The translations under genes were made by a program, and so were the position numbers. Below, piece after piece: positions 8,723 to 16,871 of a stretch of DNA of 64,000 nt. Positions within the stretch are counted from its first letter, which is position 1, and each line of letters starts with the position of its first letter. A model generated the notes under the pieces. It did no database searches. It saw only the letters and a program-made list of their open reading frames with translations, and was not told the DNA's origin. This stretch comes from Paenibacillus pabuli (lineage in GTDB: Bacteria; Bacillota; Bacilli; Paenibacillales; Paenibacillaceae): the NCBI RefSeq assembly GCF_023101145.1, contig NZ_CP073714.1:496001-560000 (forward strand), written 5' to 3'.

Positions 8723-9612
8723 AAATGAAGGCTAAAACGGTAGATAAAGTTGCCACTTCCATTATCGTTGTTCTCGCCCTGTTCATTGTTGTTCTCTTGC
8801 TCGGTTTGCTTGGCTTCATTCTGGTACGCGGGATTGGCCAGATTAACTGGCACTTCCTGACCAGTGCACCACAGCTGCTCAAAGGTGGAGGCGGGATTGG
8901 CCCGCAATTATTCAACTCGATTTTCCTGCTTGTTCTGACCTTGATCATTACTATTCCGCTTGGATGGGGCGGCGGTATTTATATGGCTGAGTACGCCAAG
9001 CCAGGCCGGATTACAAGCTTTATTCGACTGGTTGTTGAGGTGTTATCCTCGTTCCCGTCTATCGTTATTGGTTTGTTCGGACTTTTGTTAATTGTTAATA
9101 CATTTGGCCTCGGGTTCTCTCTGTTATCGGGTGCGATGGCCTTAGCCATATTCAATCTTCCGCTGATGGTGCGGACAACGGAGCAAGCGTTCCGGGCCGT
9201 TCCGAAAGAGCAGAAGGAAGCAGGTCTTGCACTGGGATTGTCCAAATGGAAAATTATCACCTCCATTCTGCTGCCTGTGGCATTGCCAAGCTTAATCACG
9301 GGTACGATCCTGGCCTCGGGCCGGATCTTCGGTGAAGCAGCAGCCCTGATGTTTACGGCGGGTATGAGTAGTCCACCGCTGGACTTCACGGACTGGAATC
9401 CAACGAGTCCAAGATCGCCGATCAATCCATTGCGTCCGGCAGAGACCCTGGCCGTGCACATCTGGAAAGTAAACAGCGAAGGCATTGGCCCGGATTCCAA
9501 AGAAGTAGCAGCTGGTGCTTCAGCCGTGCTTGTAATTCTCGTACTGGCGTTCAATCTGAGTGCACGCTGGATCGGTCGGGTGGTTTACCGCCGCATGACA
9601 GCTTCGAAATAA
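8719..9612 (+). CDS. pstA: Phosphate ABC transporter permease PstA
   Basis: Second membrane subunit of the Pst importer, 297 residues with six membrane segments. The family motifs LSSFPSIVIGLFGLLLIV and the coupling loop EQKEAGLALGLSKWKIITSI are present, as is the GRIFGEAAALMFTAG stretch. The ATG overlaps the pstC stop and is preceded by AAAGGAGG. It forms the heterodimeric pore with PstC. Insertions or frameshifts are not seen. Confidence 0.94.
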   Translation: MKMKAKTVDKVATSIIVVLALFIVVLLLGLLGFILVRGIGQINWHFLTSAPQLLKGGGGIGPQLFNSIFLLVLTLIITIPLGWGGGIYMAEYAKPGRITSFIRLVVEVLSSFPSIVIGLFGLLLIVNTFGLGFSLLSGAMALAIFNLPLMVRTTEQAFRAVPKEQKEAGLALGLSKWKIITSILLPVALPSLITGTILASGRIFGEAAALMFTAGMSSPPLDFTDWNPTSPRSPINPLRPAETLAVHIWKVNSEGIGPDSKEVAAGASAVLVILVLAFNLSARWIGRVVYRRMTASK

Positions 9613-9624
9613 GGAGGAACCAAC

Positions 9625-10380
9625 ATGGCCATACCTTTTGGTACGGAACAGTTAAGCATATATTATGGGCATTTTCAGGCCGTTAAACAAATCAGCCTGA
9701 CTTTTCCCGAAGCCAGTGTAACGGCACTCATTGGACCCTCAGGCTGTGGTAAATCCACGTTCCTGCGGTCGCTTAACCGGATGAACGATGAGATTGCCGG
9801 TTCCCGCACGGAGGGACATATCTGGATGGACGGGAATGACCTGAATGAGCCGGGCACAGATGTGATCAAGCTTCGCCAGAAGATTGGCATGGTGTGGCAG
9901 AAGCCAAATCCTTTCCACAAGTCGATTTACAATAACATCGCGTTTGGCCCCCGCTACCGCGGTATTAAGAGCAAGAAGGCACTGGATGAAATTGTGGAAA
10001 AAAGCTTGCGTCGCGCTGCGCTCTGGGACGAAGTGAAGGACAGACTTAATGAGTCTGCCCTGGCTCTTTCGGGTGGACAACAGCAGCGGCTATGTATCGC
10101 CCGCGCCCTGTCGGTTGATCCGCAGATTCTGCTGCTCGATGAGCCGGCATCTGCGCTTGACCCGGTATCAACGGGTAAGGTGGAGGAGTTGATCTCGGAG
10201 CTCAAAAAGGAGCTGCGGATCGTGATTGTTACTCATAATATGCAGCAAGCGGCACGCATCTCGGATTATACGGCTTATTTTTATCTGGGAAGCATGGTTG
10301 AGCATGGGGATACGGAGCATATTTTCACCAACCCGGACAACCGTCTGACTCAGGAATATATTATGGGACGTTTCGGTTAA
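9625..10380 (+). CDS. pstB: Phosphate ABC transporter ATP-binding protein PstB
   Basis: Cytoplasmic ATPase of the phosphate importer, 251 residues, standard length. Walker A is GPSGCGKST (residues ~33-41), the signature is LSGGQQQRL, Walker B is [13 protein letters not shown], and the switch His is in [13 protein letters not shown]. It begins 12 nt after pstA with AAGGAGG before the ATG. The operon ends here: no phoU follows, although phoU is often the last gene of pst operons, so PhoU would have to be encoded elsewhere or be absent. Confidence 0.95.
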   Translation: MAIPFGTEQLSIYYGHFQAVKQISLTFPEASVTALIGPSGCGKSTFLRSLNRMNDEIAGSRTEGHIWMDGNDLNEPGTDVIKLRQKIGMVWQKPNPFHKSIYNNIAFGPRYRGIKSKKALDEIVEKSLRRAALWDEVKDRLNESALALSGGQQQRLCIARALSVDPQILLLDEPASALDPVSTGKVEELISELKKELRIVIVTHNMQQAARISDYTAYFYLGSMVEHGDTEHIFTNPDNRLTQEYIMGRFG

Positions 10381-10398
10381 TTTTAAAGAGTTAGAAGG

Positions 10399-10442
10399 AA
10401 GCATAACATCCGGGCGAGGTTGTTCGGGGGTTATGCTTTTTT
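10399..10442 (+). terminator. Terminator of pstSCAB
   Basis: AAGCATAAC pairs with GTTATGCTT, with further internal pairing, followed by a T-run. Confidence 0.8.
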
Positions 10443-10535
10443 ATATCACCAACGATGGGATAGTTTGCCATAATTTAAATAATCATGCTACGATATTCTT
10501 AAACACTGCCATCTTTCATTGGACAAGAGAAGGAG

Positions 10536-11564
10536 ATGTGGATCATAACTACGCATAAGATATCGTATGACACTATGGCAACTGAAATTATCTCGTATTA
10601 TTCCATAGTAAAGCCTTCGGTTTCCTTTATCCGACATAATGAAAACCTAACGTATCAGGTGGTTGATGAATCAACCGGACAGAAGTACCTGTTGCGTATA
10701 CATAAAGCCGCTTTTGCAAGCATGACTGGCATCCAGCATACACGACCTGCACTTGAAGCAGAGATGAATTTACTTCATGAATTACGGGCTACCAGTCCAT
10801 TGCGGGTGCAGACACCTGTACGCAATACATCGGAAGAGTGGGTCTCCGTCTTGTTGGACGAGACAGGGGAAGAGATTTGTTGTACCGTTCTGGAGTGGAT
10901 TGAGGGCAGAGATATCAAGCAAGGAGAATGTCTGACAACAGCAGAGATTCATGATTTTGGCGTGCAGTTACAGATACTGCACCAATATGGACGACGACCA
11001 GAGGGAGCCCCCAAACCGCAGGCACAAGCAGGAGTACGACCAGCCTACGGCTCGATCAAAGAGAATCTTGTCATGCTGGAGCAATTGGAGGAAGGCGTTC
11101 GACGTGGCATCTTTACTCCTGAAGATTTCGATCTGATCCGTGAAACGTTTAAGAACATTAACGGGCAACTGGAAACGTACCCTCGCACTGCCGAGACATG
11201 GGGGGTAATACACGGAGATATTACCCGCGGCAATCTGCTAGTGACGGATCAGGGCATATCCATGATTGATTTTTGTTTATACGGTTATGGCTACTATCTG
11301 TTTGATGCAGGAGGTGCAGCTCTTATTTTCAATCGGGAGGAACGGGATGTCTTCCTATCGGGTTATACGGAGCATACAGGACCACTGACGAAGCGTGATA
11401 TTCGGTTAATGGAAGGATTCATGCTAATCTTTACGTTTGGCTATTTCGCATTTCAGATGGAGAACGAGTCAAGGTACGAATGGATGAGAGAGCGAATGCC
11501 TCTTATATGCAGCAAATTTTGCAAACCATATCTACAGAATGAGAGTATCTTCTATGAGTTATAA
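10536..11564 (+). CDS. APH/choline-kinase family phosphotransferase
   Basis: A 342-residue protein of the aminoglycoside phosphotransferase (APH)/choline kinase fold. Seen: an N-lobe with HNENLTYQV and KYLLRIHK, the catalytic loop VIHGDITRGNLLV (H-x-D-x4-N) and the metal-binding MIDFCLYGYG. Such proteins phosphorylate small-molecule hydroxyls; spore-coat CotS/YtaA-like, homoserine kinase-like and choline kinase-like members all look alike, and the substrate cannot be told from sequence. The start is awkward: the AAGGAG site ends right at the ATG, so translation may begin at a non-ATG codon a few triplets further in. Just downstream lies a transporter remnant. Confidence 0.75.
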   Translation: MWIITTHKISYDTMATEIISYYSIVKPSVSFIRHNENLTYQVVDESTGQKYLLRIHKAAFASMTGIQHTRPALEAEMNLLHELRATSPLRVQTPVRNTSEEWVSVLLDETGEEICCTVLEWIEGRDIKQGECLTTAEIHDFGVQLQILHQYGRRPEGAPKPQAQAGVRPAYGSIKENLVMLEQLEEGVRRGIFTPEDFDLIRETFKNINGQLETYPRTAETWGVIHGDITRGNLLVTDQGISMIDFCLYGYGYYLFDAGGAALIFNREERDVFLSGYTEHTGPLTKRDIRLMEGFMLIFTFGYFAFQMENESRYEWMRERMPLICSKFCKPYLQNESIFYEL

Positions 11565-11567
11565 TTA

Positions 11568-11744
11568 GTGATTTCGATTTTGATTGCAGGGGTAGTGGCA
11601 GAGCAGTTGTCGCTTCGTATGGTATATACGGTTGTATCTGGCGTTATGGTGTTTGCGGCGTTGGGATTGTGGGTGACAGGCGGAGATGAGGTACTTTCCA
11701 GTATAATGGTTGCCAAAATACCCGAACGATTCGGTGGAAAATGA
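11568..11744 (+). pseudogene. C-terminal remnant of an MFS transporter
   Basis: This frame reads 58 codons to a TGA. It encodes ISILIAGVVAEQLSLRMVY, a hydrophobic stretch and the hydrophilic tail VAKIPERFGGK, which looks like the last one to two membrane segments of an MFS drug/sugar exporter. It starts right after the stop of the APH-like gene, and no ribosome binding site or upstream transporter sequence is present. It is best read as the stump left by a deletion. Family assignment rests on a short stretch, so confidence is moderate. Confidence 0.5.
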
Positions 11745-11923
11745 CATAGATCATATTAAGCGCATATAAAAGGCAGAGATAGCTAATAGAAAAACAAAAA
11801 AATGTATGCGCTTTCTTAATGGAACACATTAACACTTTCATGTGATGAAAGTTTACAATTTATTGATTTTCCTTGTGCGTAAATGGAATAAGGCAAATAT
11901 TCACAACGAAATCGTTAAGTTTG

Positions 11924-11952
11924 TTGACACTGATCTTCCGGTCGATTAATCT
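11924..11952 (+). promoter_or_regulatory. Putative sigma-A promoter of the riboswitch-sdaAB-sdaAA unit
   Basis: TTGACA (11924-11929) and TAATCT (11947-11952) are 17 bp apart, about 70 nt before the first glycine aptamer. The -10 is imperfect. Confidence 0.5.
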
Positions 11953-12020
11953 TAATGAGAAAGTATTCAAAACTTCAATTATCGTTCTGGTACAAGATCA
12001 GAATGGTTCCATACAGCGAA

Positions 12021-12322
12021 TGATAGCGAGCGGGAGAGACCTGGGCATGTCGAGTACAATGGCAGCTGTCGGGCACCGAAGGAGCAAGCTGCTGCGCACC
12101 CGGCGCAGCGGTTAATCTCTCAGGTAAATGTACCATCGTTGGACGCAACTCTGGAGAGTGCGCGAACTGCGCCACCCAAGGGGTATATGGTCAGGCAGCA
12201 CGGTGTGCAGGGTGACATCACCTGTGAATACAGGAATGCATCAATTCGCCGCGCTTCTGATCATGAAACTCTCAGGTATCGAGGACAGAGAGAGGGCCTA
12301 GGGCCTTCTTCTGTCCTTTTCT
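12021..12322 (+). ncRNA. Tandem glycine riboswitch with terminator
   Basis: Two consecutive aptamers are visible. The first (~12021-12137) contains GGGAGAGACC, GGCACCGAAGGAGCAAGC and AATCTCTCAGGTA. The second (~12139-12290) contains CTCTGGAGAG, GCCACCCAAGGGG and GAAACTCTCAGGTATCGAGG. These are the conserved blocks of the gcvT-type glycine riboswitch. The last aptamer's 3' strand overlaps a terminator: GGACAGAGAGAGGGCC pairs with GGCCTTCTTCTGTCC and is followed by TTTTCTT (12283-12322). By analogy with B. subtilis gcvT, glycine should stabilise aptamer 2 and relieve termination, switching serine dehydratase on. Confidence 0.9.
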
Positions 12323-12401
12323 TATGTCATCATTCAGTAATAAAGGAACATTATGGGTGTACGTCTGGATGAAAATGACGATTATAAATGGAGGGTTTAC
12401 G

Positions 12402-13091
12402 ATGCGTTTTAAAGACGTTTTTTCAATTATTGGTCCGTCCATGACAGGTCCATCAAGTTCACATACGGCTGGAGCGGCAAGATTGGGGCGAATTGCCCGT
12501 CAGTGGCTGGGATGTACGCCTGAACGCGCCCGTTTAACGCTGTACGGCTCATTTGCTGATACGTATCAGGGGCATGGTACGGATCTTGCGTTGATCGGTG
12601 GCTTGCTTGATTATGTGACTGATGATCCACGTATACCGGATGCAGAACAATATGCAGAGGAAGCGGGTATGGAGGTAGAGTTTTTCACAAGCGGCTTGCC
12701 TGCCCCTCATCCCAACACGGTTAAGATTGAGCTGTGGCACGGAGACCGTCAATGTTCACTAATTGGTGCTTCCATTGGTGGCGGTAGTGTATCTGTGCAT
12801 GCATTGAATGATTTCCGTGTACAGATCAGCGGAGAGTTCCCCACACTTGTACTGCGACATTCGGACAAAGCAGGGGTGCTTGCTTCCGTAACCTCCACAA
12901 TCAGTTCGTCCGGGGTGAACATCGGGTACATGCAAGTGGATCGGAAAGCCCGAGATGGTGAAGCGCTGACAGCGATGGAGATGGATGGTGTGCCGAATCC
13001 AGAGATGCTGACCCGCCTGCGGTCGCTGGATCATATGCTGGACATTCGTGTGATTGATTTGAAGAGAGGGGTCGAGCCGGATGCGGTTTAA
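12402..13091 (+). CDS. sdaAB: L-serine dehydratase, beta subunit
   Basis: Beta chain (229 residues) of the iron-sulfur L-serine ammonia-lyase that converts serine to pyruvate and ammonia. N-terminal motif IIGPSMTGPSSSHTAGAARLG is the family hallmark; the C-terminal part (~150-222) is an ACT domain (FPTLVLRHSDKAGVLASVTS). The ATG at this position has GGAGGG 7 nt upstream; an in-frame ATG at 12324 lies inside the riboswitch terminator region and is unlikely. The reading frame overlaps sdaAA by 11 nt. Control by the upstream glycine riboswitch links serine breakdown to excess glycine, which GlyA turns into serine. Confidence 0.93.
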   Translation: MRFKDVFSIIGPSMTGPSSSHTAGAARLGRIARQWLGCTPERARLTLYGSFADTYQGHGTDLALIGGLLDYVTDDPRIPDAEQYAEEAGMEVEFFTSGLPAPHPNTVKIELWHGDRQCSLIGASIGGGSVSVHALNDFRVQISGEFPTLVLRHSDKAGVLASVTSTISSSGVNIGYMQVDRKARDGEALTAMEMDGVPNPEMLTRLRSLDHMLDIRVIDLKRGVEPDAV

Positions 13092-14025
13092 ACATCTACA
13101 TGAACTGAATACCATCTGTACAGCAGAGTCCAAAACCATTGCCGAGCTGATGATCGAAGAGCAGGTTCAGGAGACGAATACCCCGGAAGCGGATGTTGTG
13201 CGTCAGATGTCGGACTACTATCAGGTGATGAAAGAAGCTGTACACAAAGGGCTGACAGAAGATACGACATCACGCAGCGGTTTGACTGGCGGGGACGGCA
13301 AAAAAATGGCTGAGTACATTCGCAAAGGCGAGACTTGTTCTGGAGATGCCTCTGCACTAGCCATGGCGTATGCCCTTTGTGTATCGGAAGTGAATGCCTC
13401 CATGGGCCGGATCGTTGCGACACCGACAGCCGGTTCTTGCGGCATCATTCCAGGTGTGTTTATCAGCTCCCAGGAGCGTTTCGGCTGGAGTGACGAGCAT
13501 CTGGTGAACGGTCTGTTCTGTGCGGGTGCGATTGGTTATGTTATTGCCAACAATTCATTTATATCTGGTGCCGAGGGTGGCTGCCAGGCTGAAGTGGGTT
13601 CTGCCATCGGTATGGCAGCTGGGGCCATGGTGGAGCTGCGTGGAGGGACGCCGGAGCAAGTAGTCCATGCAGTTGGCCTCGCGTTAAAAAATACACTGGG
13701 CCTTATCTGCGATCCTGTAGCAGGCCTCGTGGAAATTCCGTGCATCGTCCGTAACGGACTGGGTGCCGTTACCGCGCTCGCTGCGGCGGATATGGCGCTG
13801 GCCGGGGTACGAAGTGCCATTCCGTCTGACGAAGTCATTGATGTCATGCTGGAAGTGGGTAGTGCGATGCCGAGCAGGCACCGTGAAACGGCCCAAGGCG
13901 GACTTGCCCAAACACCGACAGGACGGAAAATGATGGAGAAGCTTGCTAAACCGAAGGCAAAGCGTGCAGAGCCGGAGGCTGAAGTTGAGTCTCCTGCTGA
14001 AAATGAGCCAGAAGCCAAGGCATAA
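13081..14025 (+). CDS. sdaAA: L-serine dehydratase, iron-sulfur alpha subunit
   Basis: Alpha chain (314 residues) of L-serine dehydratase, carrying the oxygen-labile [4Fe-4S] cluster that activates the serine hydroxyl. The three expected cysteine ligands are seen: Cys120 in AGSCGIIPG, Cys210 in GLICDPVAG and Cys221 in EIPCIVRNG. The C-terminus carries an extra low-complexity tail rich in Glu, Ala, Lys and Pro (residues ~285-314), beyond the usual end of the family; its role is unknown. Start overlaps sdaAB, so the subunits are translationally coupled and made in equal amounts. Confidence 0.94.
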   Translation: MRFKHLHELNTICTAESKTIAELMIEEQVQETNTPEADVVRQMSDYYQVMKEAVHKGLTEDTTSRSGLTGGDGKKMAEYIRKGETCSGDASALAMAYALCVSEVNASMGRIVATPTAGSCGIIPGVFISSQERFGWSDEHLVNGLFCAGAIGYVIANNSFISGAEGGCQAEVGSAIGMAAGAMVELRGGTPEQVVHAVGLALKNTLGLICDPVAGLVEIPCIVRNGLGAVTALAAADMALAGVRSAIPSDEVIDVMLEVGSAMPSRHRETAQGGLAQTPTGRKMMEKLAKPKAKRAEPEAEVESPAENEPEAKA

Positions 14026-14103
14026 CATCCATGAACGAACATGAAGTGAACTAAACTCGTGGGACTTGGATCATTAACGGTAATGATCAGCTCCCATTAT
14101 GAT

Positions 14104-14156
14104 AAAAAAAGCCGATACGAATTCTTCCTGATGAAGAAGCGCATCGGCTTTTTTTG
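14104..14156. terminator. Bidirectional terminator between sdaAA and neopullulanase
   Basis: AAAAAAGCCGAT and ATCGGCTTTTTT form a symmetric stem with A-run and T-run, serving both convergent genes. Confidence 0.85.
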
Positions 14157-14214
14157 CTTATTCCGCGTTGTTTTCAATGCGTTGGAATGGCAAGGACACA
14201 ACCATAAGAAGAGG

Positions 14215-15969
14215 CTACACGATATCTGTACTTAGTACAGCATATCCGTATGCGGGCAGTTCAACGGCCAGGATTCCCTCTTCCTTGGCTGTACGATAAT
14301 TCTCGCCAAATAACTCCGTCCATTCCCCGGCGCCCGCCTCGAGCTCGACGATCGCTGTTTCTTCCGAACGATTGAACAGGATCAGAATACGCTCCTCCTC
14401 ATCCTGTCGTTCCATCACAAGCTGGCTCCCGCCTTCACGGGCCTGCAGGAATCGAATGCTGCCTTCTGCACGCAGGGCAGGATGGGCATGGCGAAGTGCA
14501 ATCAGCTTCTGATAAAAGGTAAACAGCTCACGATCCTGCTTCGTCTCATCCCACTCCATACATTTCCGACAACCGGGGTCATGATCGCCGTCCAGCCCGA
14601 TCTCGTCCCCGTAATATATGCACGGGGCACCCATATAACTGAATTGGAACAGCGCGGCCAGTTTCATCTTCCGCTGGTCGCCCTCACATAAGGTGAGCAG
14701 CCGTGGTGTATCGTGGCTGTCCAGCAGATTGAAAGCGACTTCGCTGGCTTGCAGCGGATAGCGGGACAGCTGTCGACCGATGGAGTTCGCGAATTGCTCG
14801 GCGTGCATGACATCTTTTACAAAAAAGTTATTCACGGCTTCCGTAAATGGATAATTCATCGAGGCGTCGAACTGATCGCCTTGCAGCCAGGAGGAGGACT
14901 CATTCCATACCTCACCCAAGATATAGGCATCCGGGTTCGCAGCTTTGACCACCCTGCGGAAATCTTGCCAGAATGCATTATCCACTTCATCCGCAACATC
15001 CAGGCGCCAGCCATCCGTCCCTACTTCCTTAATCCAGTATTCCGCCACCTCCAGCAAATAGGCCTTTACTTCAGGGTTTTCCGTGTTCAGCTTTGGCATG
15101 TGGGCTTCGAACCCGAATGTTTCATACGTAGGAATGCCATCCTTCACATCCAGCGGGAATTCATGCACATGGAACCAGTCCTTGTATTTGGACTTCTCGC
15201 CGTTCTTTTGTACATCGACAAATGGTGCAAACGTCTTCCCGGAATGATTGAATACCGCATCCAGCAGCACCCGGATTCCGCGTGCATGGCACAGTTCAAC
15301 AAGCCGTTTGACTGTATCTGCATCACCAAAATGCCGATCTACTCGCAGATAATCTTCGGTATCGTATTTATGATTGGTCGTTGCCTCGAAGATCGGTGTG
15401 AAATAAATGGCGTTAATGCCCAACTCTTCAAGGTAATCCAGATGGTCGATGACACCCTGGAGATCACCGCCGAAGAAGTTAAACGGGGTCGGCTCACCAC
15501 CCCACGGTTCCACATGTTCTGGATCGAGGTCCGGGTTGCCATTGGCGAATCGTTCAGGGAAGATCTGATAGAAAATCGCATCCTTCACCCACGCAGGCGG
15601 TGTAAATACAGCTCCGGGATGGATATACGGAAACTGGAACATGTAACCAGGATCGTCGGGTTCATGGGCCTGGAAATCCGTTTCGGTCATCCAGATCTGT
15701 TCTGTGTCACTTTTCAGCAGGAAGGAGTACTTCAGACGATGATACGGAGGTTTTACTTGTCCCTCATAATAATCGAACATGGAATCGGATGTATATTTGG
15801 TTAAAGGAACCAGCTCTTTGGTGCGATCCCAGGCGTATTTATCCCCAGTCAGGGCGTGTACCTCGGTGAGATCATTCTTTTTGGCACGCAGACGCAGACG
15901 AATGGTATCCTTATCGTAGGCGTAGGCCCAATTCCGTTTCGGTTGATGATAGATGGCTTCCAGCAGCAT
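14215..15969 (-). CDS. nplT: Neopullulanase / cyclomaltodextrinase (GH13_20)
   Basis: A 584-residue cytoplasmic alpha-glucan hydrolase of GH13, with an N-terminal domain N (1-125) that forms the dimer in this subfamily, the (beta/alpha)8 barrel (126-500) and a C-terminal beta domain. Catalytic residues by motif: nucleophile Asp324 in DGWRLDVADE, acid/base Glu353 in ILGEVW, and transition-state Asp420 in LLDSHDTPR. Also present: DAVFNH and the barrel entry WVKDAIFYQIFPERFANG. No signal peptide. Family members cleave cyclodextrins, pullulan and maltodextrins that were imported. It stands alone, divergent from a two-component operon; no maltose transporter is nearby. Confidence 0.92.
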   Translation of the reverse strand: MLLEAIYHQPKRNWAYAYDKDTIRLRLRAKKNDLTEVHALTGDKYAWDRTKELVPLTKYTSDSMFDYYEGQVKPPYHRLKYSFLLKSDTEQIWMTETDFQAHEPDDPGYMFQFPYIHPGAVFTPPAWVKDAIFYQIFPERFANGNPDLDPEHVEPWGGEPTPFNFFGGDLQGVIDHLDYLEELGINAIYFTPIFEATTNHKYDTEDYLRVDRHFGDADTVKRLVELCHARGIRVLLDAVFNHSGKTFAPFVDVQKNGEKSKYKDWFHVHEFPLDVKDGIPTYETFGFEAHMPKLNTENPEVKAYLLEVAEYWIKEVGTDGWRLDVADEVDNAFWQDFRRVVKAANPDAYILGEVWNESSSWLQGDQFDASMNYPFTEAVNNFFVKDVMHAEQFANSIGRQLSRYPLQASEVAFNLLDSHDTPRLLTLCEGDQRKMKLAALFQFSYMGAPCIYYGDEIGLDGDHDPGCRKCMEWDETKQDRELFTFYQKLIALRHAHPALRAEGSIRFLQAREGGSQLVMERQDEEERILILFNRSEETAIVELEAGAGEWTELFGENYRTAKEEGILAVELPAYGYAVLSTDIV

Positions 15970-16187
15970 GTTGAATTTCCTCCCGTCGTATTACACATGT
16001 ATGATGTGAGCAAGTCGCACCATTCGATGCAGAATTATGCGCAGCGGATGATTAAGGTATAATTTAAAATAAAAAGACATCAATGATTGTGTGATCATCA
16101 TTCGTCCATTTTATACAAACCAGATATTTCATTATGTTTCAAATATATAATTAACCCAAAGGGTACAGAAAGGAAACGAATACACGC

Positions 16188-16871
16188 ATGAAAACGAAAC
16201 TGTTATACATTGAAGACGATACCGAAATTGCCACTTGGGTCAGGGCCGACTTGGAGGAGCGTGGATATGAAGTGGTATGGCTCGGAAGTGGTGAGGGGGC
16301 TGCTGAAGCTGCTGGGGGCTGTGCGTTGGTTATTCTGGATGTCATGCTGCCGGGACTGGATGGCTTTACGGTAGGACAGCGGCTCAAAAAGGAACATCCT
16401 GAAGTACCCATTGTCATGCTTTCGGCCAGAACGTCCATTGACGACAAGCTGCATGGGCTTGATTTTGCCGACGATTATGTAACGAAGCCATTCCATCCCG
16501 ATGAACTTGCCGCGCGGATTGAAGTCCAGCTTCGGAAGGCAGGAACTGCGATCTCACCTGATCACGTGGTAAAACTGGATCACTTGTCCATCTACGAGAA
16601 GGACCACCGGATCGTGAATGAGGAGACGGGGGAAGAAATTATTTTATCGGGCAAACAATTTCATATCTTTGCCTACTTGCTTAGGCATATGGGTATGATA
16701 CGAACCAAGGAACAGATCTACGAAGCTGTTTGGAACGAATCTTACCTCGACGGAGACAAGACATTAATGGTACATATTCGGCATCTGCGCGAGAAGCTGG
16801 AGCGTGATCCGGCGAACCCGACCATCATACAAACCGTTCGCGGTGTCGGGTATCGTGTGAAGAAGCCATGA
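16188..16871 (+). CDS. OmpR-family response regulator
   Basis: A 227-residue two-domain response regulator. The receiver (1-115) has acidic pocket EDD, phospho-acceptor Asp51 in VILDVMLPG, the conserved Ser/Thr in MLSARTS and Lys in YVTKPFHPDEL. A winged-helix DNA-binding domain follows (~130-225), ending in TIIQTVRGVGYRVKKP. The gene overlaps the histidine kinase by ATGA. Likely target: the ABC exporter 80 nt beyond the kinase, whose promoter region has 10-bp-spaced direct repeats. The set resembles TCS-controlled antimicrobial peptide resistance loci. Confidence 0.93.
   Translation: MKTKLLYIEDDTEIATWVRADLEERGYEVVWLGSGEGAAEAAGGCALVILDVMLPGLDGFTVGQRLKKEHPEVPIVMLSARTSIDDKLHGLDFADDYVTKPFHPDELAARIEVQLRKAGTAISPDHVVKLDHLSIYEKDHRIVNEETGEEIILSGKQFHIFAYLLRHMGMIRTKEQIYEAVWNESYLDGDKTLMVHIRHLREKLERDPANPTIIQTVRGVGYRVKKP

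Noticed and set aside
11873..12372. Short forward frames in the sdaAB leader
   Set aside because: They coincide with the promoter and the glycine riboswitch aptamers.
14713..15804. A 363-codon forward frame within the neopullulanase region
   Set aside because: Antisense to a gene with a complete GH13 active site; no ribosome binding site or protein-like composition.
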